Source: JAGVSR01 sp031413815
GTDB lineage: Bacteria > Pseudomonadota > Alphaproteobacteria > Rhizobiales > Hyphomicrobiaceae
Assembly (NCBI GenBank): GCA_031413815.1
Contig: JANOFU010000083.1
Coordinates: 22,289 to 86,288, forward strand
Reading direction: 5' to 3'
Length of the DNA: 64,000 bases
The notes beneath the pieces were generated by a model. It did no database searches, was not told the origin of the DNA, and saw nothing but the letters and a program-made list of their open reading frames with translations. Below are positions 8,917-17,633 of the stretch, piece by piece (positions within the stretch are counted from its first letter, which is position 1; every line of letters starts with the position of its first letter). A program made the position numbers and the translations under genes.

Positions 8917-9630
8917 ATGAACGACCACATCGTCAAGGCCTACGAAACAGAATTGTCCGTTCTCGATAGCAAAGTCGGACAGATGGGCGGCCTCGCCGAA
9001 CAGATGCTGGTGGAAGCCTTTGCGGCGTTGGAACAGCGAAATCCTGAGCGTGCGCGAGCCGTTGTCGCCAAAGACCACCTCGTGGATGATCTGCAGACAG
9101 AGCTGGAAGAGCAAGCGGTGACCATGGTCGCCCGCCGTCAGCCTCTGGCGAACGACTTGCGGCAGATCATGTCGGTTCTGAAGGTGGCTGGCGACCTTGA
9201 ACGGATCGGGGACCTCGCGAAAAACATCGGCAAGCGGGCCGAAGCAATCTCGGGCGAAGCCCATCCCAAATCATTACTGACGGGGTTGCGCCACATGTTG
9301 GAGCTCACATCGCGCAGTCTTAAGGATGTGCTCGATGCGTTCGCTCAGCGTGATGCCGAAAAGGCCCTCAAAGTTTGGCGGGACGACGAGGAGATCGACG
9401 CGCTCTACAATTCACTGTTTCGCGAACTGTTGACCTACATGATGGAAGATCCGCGCAACATCGGACTGTGCACGCACCTTCTCTTCGGCGCCAAGAACAT
9501 CGAGCGTATCGGTGATCACACCACCAATATTGCTGAGACCGTTCACTATATGGCGCTTGGGCGGCCCATTACGGATGAACGGCCGAAGGGCGACAAGACG
9601 AGTTCGACGCTGGTTCACAAGTTCATCTGA
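8917..9630 (+). CDS. phoU: Phosphate signalling regulator PhoU
   Basis: Protein of 237 residues made of two PhoU three-helix bundles, each with the metal-binding E/D-rich helix (VAGDLERIGDLAKNI and GAKNIERIGDHTTNIAE). It starts HIVKAYETELSVLDSKVGQM, as alphaproteobacterial PhoU does. PhoU bridges the Pst transporter and PhoR and keeps PhoR in its phosphatase state when phosphate is plentiful. GAAGGGG lies 5 bases before the ATG. It lies between pstB and phoB in the expected order. Confidence 0.94.
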   Translation: MNDHIVKAYETELSVLDSKVGQMGGLAEQMLVEAFAALEQRNPERARAVVAKDHLVDDLQTELEEQAVTMVARRQPLANDLRQIMSVLKVAGDLERIGDLAKNIGKRAEAISGEAHPKSLLTGLRHMLELTSRSLKDVLDAFAQRDAEKALKVWRDDEEIDALYNSLFRELLTYMMEDPRNIGLCTHLLFGAKNIERIGDHTTNIAETVHYMALGRPITDERPKGDKTSSTLVHKFI

Positions 9631-9660
9631 GGACGCACCAATGACAGGAGTAAACGTCAC

Positions 9661-10353
9661 TTGAAGCTTGCGAAGGTCATGATCGTCGAAGATGAGGCGT
9701 CGCTTGTCACCCTTTTGACGTACAATCTCGAATCCGAAGGCTACAATACTATTTCGGCCAGTTCTGGCGACGATGCTATGCTTCTCATCCGCGAAGAGCG
9801 GCCTGATATCGTCATTCTGGATTGGATGCTGCCGGGGCTCGCTGGAATCGAAATCTGCCGACAAATCAGGGCGGGCAGTGAGACGCGGGCGCTTCCCGTC
9901 ATCATGTTGACAGCGCGTGGCGAGGAAGCGGACCGCTTGCGCGGACTGACCACCGGGGCCGATGACTACATCGTTAAACCATTTTCGGTCGCTGAACTCT
10001 TAGCGCGCGTCAAAGCCTTGCTCAGGCGATCTGCCCCTGAACGGACCGCCGATGTGATCGAGCGGGGAGGCATCCTTGTCGATCGGCAGGCGCACCGGGT
10101 GACACGAGGCCCGAGAGAACTCCATCTTGGACCGACGGAATACCGGTTGCTTGAATTCTTCATGCAGCGTGCCGGCCGCGTGCTCACGCGTACGCAGCTG
10201 CTGGACAATGTGTGGGGCCAAACTGCCGACGTCGATGAGCGCACTGTCGACGTTCATGTTGGCCGCCTGCGGAAATCGATCGTCCGTGGCAACGAAACGG
10301 ACCCGATCCGGACGGTACGCGGCACCGGCTACATTTTTGACGACAAAGGGTGA
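9661..10353 (+). CDS. phoB: Phosphate regulon response regulator PhoB
   Basis: Protein of 230 residues, OmpR/PhoB type. The receiver domain (1-120) has the acidic pair E10/D11, phospho-acceptor D54 in ILDWMLPGL, conserved T in MLTARGEE and K in IVKPFS. The C-terminal winged helix includes RELHLGPTEYRLLEFFM and the recognition helix region DERTVDVHVGRLRKSI. It is translated from TTG 9661, with CAGGAG 11 bases upstream; no ATG or GTG fits better. Phosphorylated PhoB binds Pho boxes such as the one found at 12329-12357. Confidence 0.93.
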   Translation: MKLAKVMIVEDEASLVTLLTYNLESEGYNTISASSGDDAMLLIREERPDIVILDWMLPGLAGIEICRQIRAGSETRALPVIMLTARGEEADRLRGLTTGADDYIVKPFSVAELLARVKALLRRSAPERTADVIERGGILVDRQAHRVTRGPRELHLGPTEYRLLEFFMQRAGRVLTRTQLLDNVWGQTADVDERTVDVHVGRLRKSIVRGNETDPIRTVRGTGYIFDDKG

Positions 10354-10780
10354 AGCTGGCCGAAGGGCCGGGTGCTTTCCACGTGAAGGCCGGGCACGTG
10401 CTCCCTGAACCCGAACGGCAACCCGCTCAGCCAAAATCAAAAGTGCGAAAAATACCGTACGTTATCGGGTGCGCAGTTCATGCAGGCTACGCGGTCTTGT
10501 TCGACTTCGCGGGATGTTCCTGAGGGCGTCAATTGGCTCGCCCCCTTACGAGCCGTACTGCGCCGAATGGCAACAGGTGCCGGCGCAAAGAGCGGTGCAA
10601 TACACCCGGCTTTGGGCAGGTGCCGGGTTGTTGCACACGACAAGGGGGCCCTTTATTGCGGGCTACGCGGTCTGAAGGCCTGGCGCATCAGCGCTTTTTG
10701 ATCAGGTGCCGTCATTAAATCCGCGGTGAGTATTGGAAACCGCCAAGCAACCTCGCGCTTCGGCCCAAATGGCGGCCAAC
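10354..10780. other. Intergenic region without a recognisable gene
   Basis: About 430 bp between phoB and the terminator of the porin gene. A 13-bp direct repeat GGCTACGCGGTCT occurs at 10485-10497 and 10671-10683, and AGGTGCCG occurs three times (near 10575, 10619 and 10702). Short open frames exist on the plus strand, but none looks protein-like or has a convincing ribosome site. It could be a decayed gene or repeat. Confidence 0.4.
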
Positions 10781-10808
10781 AAAAAAGGGGCCGCCGAAGC
10801 AGCCCCTT
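10781..10808 (-). terminator. Rho-independent terminator of the porin gene
   Basis: Read on the minus strand, AAGGGGCTGC and GCGGCCCCTT form a stem closed by a TTCG tetraloop, followed by six T residues (plus-strand A run 10781-10786). It lies about 40 bp after the porin stop. Confidence 0.85.
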
Positions 10809-10849
10809 AATCGTTTCAACCGGGAGAAAGTCGAAACTACAGGCTTTGA

Positions 10850-12262
10850 TTAGAACTGGATGCGCGCACCAGTCATGATGACGTCCAGATCTTCGGGTTC
10901 GACCTTGACACCGCTAGGCACGCCATCTTCGTCAGAAACCGTTAGATCCATCTGATGATGCCGGTAAGCGATGTACAGGTCGAGAGCGGCAGCTTCGAAG
11001 TTCTGGTTGAGGCCAATACCCCAGTAGCTGATTTCCGCGTTGGTCACGATGCCGGGGCCCAAATCACCATCGCTGCGAACCTGGCCGTTTCCGCGCACAG
11101 GGAACCCAGTAGTGTTTTCGTAGTATTCACCCACAAGCGTTGTCTTACCGAACGGCAGCCACTTCTTTTCGATACCGGCTTGGACCGACCAGAAATAGTT
11201 TTCATCATCTGCCGGCACGATAGACCCTGCGAAGCCCTGACCGGGGTTAGCATACAATTGCGAGAGATTATCGTCGTTACGCATGCCGTAAGCGCCGGTC
11301 ACGAAGAGTCCGGTTTCCGAATGCATGATCGAGGCAGACAATCCCAGTTCGTCGCAGTCGTTGTCGGAATTCGGGGCAAAACCACGGGCGCAGCCACGCA
11401 AGGATACGGACTCGTCCTGGCCATCCGCAGGAATTGTGCTGTCCCCGTCTTGATCTGCGCGGAAGTCCGAATATTCCGCGTAACCGATTGCGGCGGCCAG
11501 TTTAAAGTCGCCTAATTCGCCTTTGTACCGCAATGCCACGTCCCAGAAATCATCCTCACCCCATGACGCGGACGCCTTGAAGCCCTGAAACTCTGGTGAG
11601 TCGTAGCGCACGAGATTGCGACGGTCGCCTTCACCCGCAACGTTGTCGCCGGTGAATCCGCTCTGAGTCATGAAGTCGCGCCAACGACGGTTGGTCTGCA
11701 CCCCTTCATTAACGAGGAAGAAATCGCCGTTAAACTTTGACAGTGCAGGGCGGAGAAAGTGATTGGTGTTTGCGGTCGTTACTTCCGTCGCCCCGTCGGT
11801 GGACTGGGCTGTCAAACCGACCGAACCACGACCCAATGTCTTGCTTTCAAGGTACCACACGCTGTGGCGAACATCTAAAGCGTTGGTGTTGGAATTCGGG
11901 TTGTCCTGGTCCGTACGGTTCAAGCGGTTGGTGCGCACGCCGAACTCAAGCAGGTAGCCTGCCTTAACGTCGTCCGAGATCGTAGCTTCGCCCTTGAACC
12001 GGATCCGTGTGCGTGCGGTATCATTCGTGCCCTGGTAGACGTTGCTTTCGCGACTATCGTCCCACAGCATGAGTGCTTCATTGATTTGGCCCGAAATCTC
12101 GAGCTTTACCTTGCGGTTGCCTTTACGCGCTGTTGTGGCCTCGAGCTCAGCAATCCGCTCTTCGAGATCCGCACAGCAATTGCCACCCAGATCGGCCGCC
12201 GAAGCAGGACCGGTCAGAGCGGTCAACAAGCCCAGAGCGGCGACCGTTACCTTAAGTTTCAT
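10850..12262 (-). CDS. Outer-membrane porin, probably phosphate-starvation inducible
   Basis: Protein of 470 residues with a Sec signal peptide (KLKVTVAALGLLTALTGPASA). A short coiled coil (CADLEERIAELEAT) follows, then a beta-barrel starting KVKLEISGQINEALMLWDD and ending in GARIQF with the C-terminal aromatic residue of outer-membrane barrels. Features such as LVRYDSPEFQGFKASASWGEDD and DVALRYKGELGDFKLAAAIGY are typical of the alphaproteobacterial porin family. Upstream (12329-12357) lies a Pho box of three 11-bp repeats, and phoB is the next protein gene beyond its 3' end. That suggests a role like E. coli PhoE or Pseudomonas OprP in phosphate entry; the anion preference is inference. Confidence 0.85.
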   Translation of the reverse strand: MKLKVTVAALGLLTALTGPASAADLGGNCCADLEERIAELEATTARKGNRKVKLEISGQINEALMLWDDSRESNVYQGTNDTARTRIRFKGEATISDDVKAGYLLEFGVRTNRLNRTDQDNPNSNTNALDVRHSVWYLESKTLGRGSVGLTAQSTDGATEVTTANTNHFLRPALSKFNGDFFLVNEGVQTNRRWRDFMTQSGFTGDNVAGEGDRRNLVRYDSPEFQGFKASASWGEDDFWDVALRYKGELGDFKLAAAIGYAEYSDFRADQDGDSTIPADGQDESVSLRGCARGFAPNSDNDCDELGLSASIMHSETGLFVTGAYGMRNDDNLSQLYANPGQGFAGSIVPADDENYFWSVQAGIEKKWLPFGKTTLVGEYYENTTGFPVRGNGQVRSDGDLGPGIVTNAEISYWGIGLNQNFEAAALDLYIAYRHHQMDLTVSDEDGVPSGVKVEPEDLDVIMTGARIQF

Positions 12263-12328
12263 AGTAAACCCCCTAAACAGTTTAAGAGAGACGACATCCC
12301 CTCGCTAAGGACATAGCATCACCGTGGG

Positions 12329-12357
12329 TTTACAGTTCTGTGACAGTTGGATGACAC
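12329..12357 (-). promoter_or_regulatory. Pho box: three tandem PhoB-binding repeats upstream of the porin
   Basis: On the minus strand the sequence reads GTGTCAT-CCAA, CTGTCAC-AGAA, CTGTAAA: three direct repeats with an exact 11-bp period. The E. coli consensus is two such repeats, CTGTCAT-AAAT-CTGTCAT, so the match is strong. It lies 67 bp upstream of the porin ATG and points towards it. PhoB binding here would activate the porin under phosphate limitation. No other equally good box was seen in the window. Confidence 0.8.
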
Positions 12358-12715
12358 GAAGGTTTCTAGACCTCACGTGTGGCGAGTGGGCAACGAATTG
12401 GCGCTTCAATTGACGTCCAGGGTCAATCGTAGGCCGTGGACGCCGCTAAACTGAGCGTTTGCCGGACAGTTGGTCCCTTTCTTAATCGTTTCTGACGGCG
12501 TCTCAAGACCTTGCCCGCAGACGGTTTGAATCGCGCACCCCGCGAAAACCACCGCAAATTGGGCTCCTCAGCCCCATTAACGGCCTCCGATATCAATCTA
12601 CAACAGCCTCTGGGACTGGCGGCCGCGCGGTCTCGTCAGCGTCGCTTGGAACTGGCAGATTGAGGTCAGATTCTATGGAATTGGCGGAACCTAAAGTGTT
12701 TTGGGAGTGTGGGGG
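12358..12715. other. Intergenic region between porin and channel gene
   Basis: About 360 bp between two divergent genes. Apart from the Pho box at its left edge I see no clear promoter hexamers, hairpin or operator. GGGAG at 12703-12707 is the ribosome-binding site of the channel gene. Antisense open frames reach in from the right, but these are shadows of the channel gene. Confidence 0.4.
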
Positions 12716-15025
12716 ATGGCGCGAAGACACAGGTCCGCCGGTGGGATGGTAGTTTTTGCCGCGTTGGGCCTGTGCATTGCCGCAACACCTCCACCGGCCG
12801 CTTTGGCCCAGACTGCAGTGTCCGGCGAACCGCTGAAAATCGCGGTCCATCTCAGTTCCGATAGCCCAACGGGCCAACCCCGCACGCCCGATGCTCTCAG
12901 CCGATGCGCCATGCCGGCCAAGCCACAGCCCGCCACCGCTAAGAAGCGGCGGTCGCCGGAAGAGGTCAACGCCATCGAGGATCTTGTTCGCTTCCGCGCT
13001 GCTGAAATCAACGCGGCCGGCGGCGTGGTCATTACAGAGGCGGCGAACGGCGCCAAGGTCCGCCGGCCCATCGAAGTCGAGTTCTACGACGACCAATCGA
13101 CGACCGAGCAGACGAGGCAACGCGTCGATGAGGCGCTGGCCGAGCCCAACGTGATTGGCATGGTGGGTTTGTGGAACTCCAGCCGCGGAAAGGCTGTCGT
13201 CGAGAGGATAGGCGCCAGCACCGTGCCGATGATCTCGGAATGGTCGGACGAAACGTTGTTCGCGCCGTACTCCAATATCTTCACGTTGACGCGCTCTGTG
13301 CGCGACGAAAAGGAGGTCTTCGGCTCGTACGCGCGCGACAATCATAAGCGCATCGCGTTCGTCGGTAAAACCGGCGACCGCTATACGGAGGCCTACCACA
13401 GCTTCATTGTCAGCCGCGCTGCAGACCTTTCAATTGTCTCGACCGCATGGTTCGCGGCCGATGGCAGTTTGGACAAGGAGACTGAGGCGGCCGCAAAGGT
13501 CGCCGCGGAGATCAAACAATCTGGCGCTGACTTCATCTTCTTGTCGATCGGACGCCGGCCAGGCGCTGAGTTCTTGAAAGCACTGAGTGAGGCTGGCGTG
13601 TCGTTGCCGGTGTTCATCGCGCTGGGTTCCATCGAAGGCGTGACGCGCGATGTCAGCGGCGGCGGCTGCGAGTATCAAGGCGCGCTGTATGAAATCGCGG
13701 AAGGTGGCATCGCGAATTTGAACAACGAACGTCTTGAGGAACTGATGCGAAAGCCGGGCCGCATGGGCGCGACGCGGGACTACAGCGACTACGCCAAGGG
13801 GTACGGCGCGCGCTATGCCGATCTCATTTCGCTTATTGCAGAGGCCGCCAGCGAAAGTCCGTCAGCGGCCCTGGCAGATATTCGCAAGGCCGTTTTGGCA
13901 AAACTCAACAGCTTGTCGGAAGGCAAGCGCGTATGGCGCGGCTCAGCGCAGGACTGGTCGTTCACGCCCGACCGCGCGTCATCTGAGCGATCACTCTTGG
14001 TGTGGCGGCCGCCAGCGGGTGCAGGTGCCATCCTGGCACCGACGCAGTACGTCCGGACAGGCAAAGAGTTTGCGCGTGTGCCAGTGCTCTACGTGCACCT
14101 CGACCTGCTGCGCATTTCACACGTGGACAGCAGCGACCGCAGCTTTGAAGCGGAGTTCTTTCTGACGGTTGATGGAGCAGGGCGCTTCGATCCCAAGGAT
14201 CTCGAGTTTACCAACGCGCAGCGCAGTCCCGACAGCTCGGAGCGCATGGTCCAAATCCAGCAGGTACATCAAGACCCGGCAGGCGATTTGGCCCGGCCAG
14301 GATCGAGCATCTATCGTGTCTCCGGCCGCTTCCGGTTTGAGCCCGATCTGCGCAAGTATCCGTTCGATGCGCAGATTTTCTCGATTTCGTTCCAGCCTGC
14401 GACGACATCCGCCGCGTTCCTCTTGCAACCGCCGCTGTTGCAACCACCGGCGGACGCCGTTCGCAGAAAGACGTTTTCGGTTGATGGCTGGCAAGTGCAG
14501 CATCACTACGTCGGAACGAAGGAACTGATCATCCGGTCAAGCACGGGCCCGCTCGGTGAGGAGCGTGTCGTGCCGTACTACAACTTTAACTACACCTGGG
14601 TGATGGAGCGGCAAGTCGTCGACTATTTTTTGCGCGTCGTTATCCCGCTCACCTTCATCATCCTGGTCGCGTATGTCGCCAACTTCATTCCGCGATCGGA
14701 ATTCCAAGCAATTATGGGCATTCAAGTGACGTCGCTGCTGTCAGCAATTGCGCTCTATTTGGCGCTTAACCAGCCGCTGGCCGATACCGCCACGCTGTCC
14801 GACATCATCTTTGTCATGGCCTATGCGGCCATCAGCGCCATGATCACGTTGTCGGTCTTGGAGGTCAACACAACGGTCATGAGATCGGGCTTGGTGCTGC
14901 AGTTCATCAATCTGCTGCAGAACTATCTGGTTCCCGTCGCGACGCTGGCCACGCTCAGTTATGTCATCGCAGCGGCAGCTTATGATCTGGATCTACGATC
15001 GCTTCTGGCTGGCTGGCGGGATTAA
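12716..15025 (+). CDS. Pentameric ligand-gated ion channel fused to a periplasmic type I binding-protein domain
   Basis: Protein of 769 residues. After a signal peptide (about 1-31) comes a type I periplasmic-binding-protein domain like LivJ (about 40-410; LKIAVHLSSDSPTGQ, EINAAGG, IGMVGLWNSSRGKAV, KRIAFVGKTGDRYTEAY). It is followed by a pro-loop receptor ligand-binding domain (about 440-635) with the family signature PDLRKYPFDAQ, Pro549 in YPFD, and no Cys pair. Four membrane helices follow: M1 636-659, M2 663-685 (QAIMGIQVTSLLSAIALYLA), M3 694-716 and M4 about 726-755. So it should be a homopentameric cation or anion channel gated by a small molecule, with a second sensor above it. ATG 12716 is preferred over TTG 12701 for its GGGAG site. 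The stop overlaps that of ppk2. Ligand unknown. Confidence 0.88.
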   Translation: MARRHRSAGGMVVFAALGLCIAATPPPAALAQTAVSGEPLKIAVHLSSDSPTGQPRTPDALSRCAMPAKPQPATAKKRRSPEEVNAIEDLVRFRAAEINAAGGVVITEAANGAKVRRPIEVEFYDDQSTTEQTRQRVDEALAEPNVIGMVGLWNSSRGKAVVERIGASTVPMISEWSDETLFAPYSNIFTLTRSVRDEKEVFGSYARDNHKRIAFVGKTGDRYTEAYHSFIVSRAADLSIVSTAWFAADGSLDKETEAAAKVAAEIKQSGADFIFLSIGRRPGAEFLKALSEAGVSLPVFIALGSIEGVTRDVSGGGCEYQGALYEIAEGGIANLNNERLEELMRKPGRMGATRDYSDYAKGYGARYADLISLIAEAASESPSAALADIRKAVLAKLNSLSEGKRVWRGSAQDWSFTPDRASSERSLLVWRPPAGAGAILAPTQYVRTGKEFARVPVLYVHLDLLRISHVDSSDRSFEAEFFLTVDGAGRFDPKDLEFTNAQRSPDSSERMVQIQQVHQDPAGDLARPGSSIYRVSGRFRFEPDLRKYPFDAQIFSISFQPATTSAAFLLQPPLLQPPADAVRRKTFSVDGWQVQHHYVGTKELIIRSSTGPLGEERVVPYYNFNYTWVMERQVVDYFLRVVIPLTFIILVAYVANFIPRSEFQAIMGIQVTSLLSAIALYLALNQPLADTATLSDIIFVMAYAAISAMITLSVLEVNTTVMRSGLVLQFINLLQNYLVPVATLATLSYVIAAAAYDLDLRSLLAGWRD

Positions 15026-15936
15026 CTGGGGGTTTCCGCAGGGGGCTTGGCCAGAAACTCCGGCCCGCGGCCCACGATCTTTGGATCGGGCACCGTTGCG
15101 ATGGTCTTGTCTTTGCCCTCGTAGTCCAGCAGGGAAAGGATGACGCGCATGCATTCCAGGCGTGCGCGGCGTTGATCGTTGGCATGCACGATGGTCCACG
15201 GACAGTCGGCGGTGTGGGTGAAGCGGAACATCTCGGCTTCGGCCTGGCTGTAGTTATCCCACTTGCCGATGGCCGCCAAATCGATGTCGGTCAGTTTCCA
15301 GTGCTTGAGTGGGTCGTGGCGGCGCTCATGAAAGCGCTGCAACTGCATTTCGCGACCGATGGTTAGGTAGAATTTGATCAAGCGGAACCCATCGCGCACC
15401 AGGAGGCCTTCGAACTCGGGTGCATCACGCAAAAAGTCTGCGTGCTGGTCGGCAGTGCAAAATCCCATGACCCGCTCAACGCCGGCGCGATTGTACCAGG
15501 AGCGGTCGAACAGAACCATGTCGCCCTTGGTCGGCAGGTGCTGGATGTAGCGCTGGAAGTACCATTGCCCGCGCTCTGTTTCAGTGGGCTTCGTAAGTGC
15601 GATGGAGCGTGCATGGCGCGGATTGAGGTGTGCCAGAATGTTGGAGATGCAGCCGCCCTTGCCGGCTGAATCGCGGCCTTCGAACACGATCACGAACCGC
15701 TCACCGGTCTTGGCGATATGCGCTTGAAGTTTGAGCAGTTCGATTTGTAGCAAGACGAGCTCTTCGTCATAGCGTTCGCGCTTGATCTTCTTGTCATAGG
15801 GAAAATCGCCAGACGCGAGTGCAGCGTCATCGATGCCTTTGGGTAACTCCGGATTGGTGATGTCGAACTTGGCGTAGGGGCCAGCGGCACCTTTCACGCG
15901 TTTGGCCGCTTTGCTCGCCTTCTTATCTTTGCCCAT
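15022..15936 (-). CDS. ppk2: Polyphosphate kinase 2 (PPK2 family)
   Basis: Protein of 304 residues with the PPK2 P-loop kinase core: Walker A FEGRDSAGKGGCI, lid residues RHARSIALTKPTETERGQWYFQRY, Walker B LFDRSWYNRAGVERVMGFC, and LIKFYLTIGREMQLQRFHER. It transfers phosphate between polyphosphate and nucleoside di- or triphosphates; single-domain class I enzymes like this usually make NTP from NDP. ATG 15936 is chosen because AGGA lies 7 bases before it; upstream in-frame ATGs at 15963 and 15969 add a short basic tail. The gene converges on the channel gene with stop codons sharing two bases. Its position near the pst/pho genes fits phosphate storage. Confidence 0.93.
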   Translation of the reverse strand: MGKDKKASKAAKRVKGAAGPYAKFDITNPELPKGIDDAALASGDFPYDKKIKRERYDEELVLLQIELLKLQAHIAKTGERFVIVFEGRDSAGKGGCISNILAHLNPRHARSIALTKPTETERGQWYFQRYIQHLPTKGDMVLFDRSWYNRAGVERVMGFCTADQHADFLRDAPEFEGLLVRDGFRLIKFYLTIGREMQLQRFHERRHDPLKHWKLTDIDLAAIGKWDNYSQAEAEMFRFTHTADCPWTIVHANDQRRARLECMRVILSLLDYEGKDKTIATVPDPKIVGRGPEFLAKPPAETPS

Positions 15937-16241
15937 GTCTCGTTCCTGAGTTTGTCTACGCATGATCAAATGTCCTTACCATTCTCCGCGGCGCATGCGG
16001 ACCAAATTTGAGGGACACGCCAAACACGCGCGATGAGGCATTTGCATCGCTCAGCAGGACAGCGCGTGACAGGGGCTTGCCGTCAGTCCCGGCCCGAAGC
16101 GATCCGCGGTGGGTGTTGATCGCTACATTACAAGACTAGGTTTGCGATGAATGGACCCTACCTAGCCCTATGTTATGCAACGGAACTTAATGAGACCAAG
16201 AGCATATCTATTGGTCTTGAGTGGAATGAGCAGGGCCCGTT
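15937..16241. other. Divergent intergenic region between ppk2 and otsA
   Basis: About 305 bp that must hold promoters in both directions. TTGATC near 16117 followed by TAGGTT is a weak plus-strand promoter candidate. CTGTCAC and CTGTCCT occur on the minus strand near 16056-16072 but are spaced 10 bp, not the 11 bp of a Pho box. No RNA gene or ORF was recognised. Confidence 0.35.
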
Positions 16242-17633
16242 ATGAGCCGGTTGGTTTGCGTTTCAAATCGCGTGATGACGTCGCGTGAGGCAGCCCAGGC
16301 AGGTGGCGTGGCGGTCGCGATGTCAGACGTCATGCAGTCAACCCGTGGCCTCTGGTTTGGATGGTCGGGCGAGATTGACGCCGCTCCGGGCCAAGTCTTG
16401 GTTGCTACGGATGCCGGCGGCGCGACCTTGGCCACGCTGCCGATGACGCCGGACGATCACGAGGGTTTCTATCTCGGCTATTCGAATTCCGTTCTGTGGC
16501 CTGTGTTCCACAATCGGGTCGATCTCGCAAAATTCGAGTTTGGCTACTTTGACAGCTATGCCCGGTTCAATCGCAAGGCCGCCGGGGCATTGGCACCCCT
16601 TCTGCGCCGCGACGACGTCGTGTGGGTGCACGACTACCATTTTCTCCCGCTTGCCCAAGAGCTGCGCCGCTTGGGCGTGCGCAATCCGATCGGCTTCTTT
16701 CTCCACATCACGATGCCGCCGGTGGAGGCGTATCTTGCGATCCCCGAACACAAGGCTTTGTCCGTTGCACTGGCGGACTATGATCTGATCGGCCTGCAGA
16801 CGTCGCGGGACGTGACCAATGCACTGAGGTGTTTGGAGGTGAGTACCGGCGGCGAAGCCCTGAGCGACGGGAAAATCCGGATCGGCGAGAGAACGCCGGT
16901 ACTTGACGCCTTTCCGATCGGTATTGCGCCGGAATTCTTTTCACCGAAACCCAAGAAGAAAACCATCGAAGCATCCGCACAAGGCCAACGGCGCGTGCTT
17001 GGTGTGGATCGCCTGGACTACACCAAGGGGCTTCCTCAAAAGTTCCGGGCCTTCCAACGGTTTCTCGAAAAGTATCCAGAGCACCGGCGCTCCGTCGTTC
17101 TCACACAAATCGCCGCGCCGACGCGGGGCGAAGTTGGCGCCTACTCCAACATCCGCCGGGATCTTGAGCGCGTTTCAGGAGCTGTCAATGGCACCTATGG
17201 CGATCTGGACTGGGTGCCGGTGCAGTACATTCACCGCGCCACCGCCCGCCGTAAACTTGGCGACATTTATCGCTCTGCAGCAGTGGCCCTCGTCACGCCA
17301 CTGGCGGACGGCATGAATCTGATGGCAAAGGAATACATGTCGGCGCAGGATCCGGACGATCCCGGCGTATTGGTGCTGTCGCAGTTTGCTGGCGCGGCAG
17401 AGCAGCTGCGTTTGGCTTTGCTCGTCAATCCGCATGATCGTGAAGCTGTTGCGGACGCCCTTCATCGTGCCCTTGCGATGGGCCGCCAGGAACGGATGCG
17501 CCGGCGTGCTGGGATGGTCAAAACAATCGTAGCAGAAAGTTCGGAGGCCTGGTGGCGCGGCTTTGTCGAGCAGCTTTGCAGCGTCCGGAAGAGCGATCGA
17601 CGCCACTCCGCATCGCATCCGTTGCTGGCATGA
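16242..17633 (+). CDS. otsA: Alpha,alpha-trehalose-phosphate synthase (UDP- or GDP-forming)
   Basis: Protein of 463 residues, GT20 family. Visible family blocks are LVCVSNRV at the N-terminus, WVHDYHFLPLAQELR (donor and acceptor site), IGFFLHITMPP, the catalytic GVDRLDYTKGLPQKFRAFQRFL and PLADGMNLMAKEYMSAQ at the nucleotide-sugar site. It joins glucose-6-phosphate and a nucleotide glucose into trehalose-6-phosphate. The final codons overlap the otsB start as ATGA (17630-17633), so the two are translated together. Trehalose is typically made in response to osmotic, heat or desiccation stress. Confidence 0.94.
   Translation: MSRLVCVSNRVMTSREAAQAGGVAVAMSDVMQSTRGLWFGWSGEIDAAPGQVLVATDAGGATLATLPMTPDDHEGFYLGYSNSVLWPVFHNRVDLAKFEFGYFDSYARFNRKAAGALAPLLRRDDVVWVHDYHFLPLAQELRRLGVRNPIGFFLHITMPPVEAYLAIPEHKALSVALADYDLIGLQTSRDVTNALRCLEVSTGGEALSDGKIRIGERTPVLDAFPIGIAPEFFSPKPKKKTIEASAQGQRRVLGVDRLDYTKGLPQKFRAFQRFLEKYPEHRRSVVLTQIAAPTRGEVGAYSNIRRDLERVSGAVNGTYGDLDWVPVQYIHRATARRKLGDIYRSAAVALVTPLADGMNLMAKEYMSAQDPDDPGVLVLSQFAGAAEQLRLALLVNPHDREAVADALHRALAMGRQERMRRRAGMVKTIVAESSEAWWRGFVEQLCSVRKSDRRHSASHPLLA

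Noticed and set aside
16056..16072. Possible Pho box upstream of ppk2 (CTGTCAC and CTGTCCT)
   Set aside because: The repeats are 10 bp apart instead of 11 and no third repeat supports them.
16190..16225. GGAAC before otsA as an EcfG-type general stress promoter
   Set aside because: No CGTT-like -10 at 16-17 bp spacing after GGAAC.
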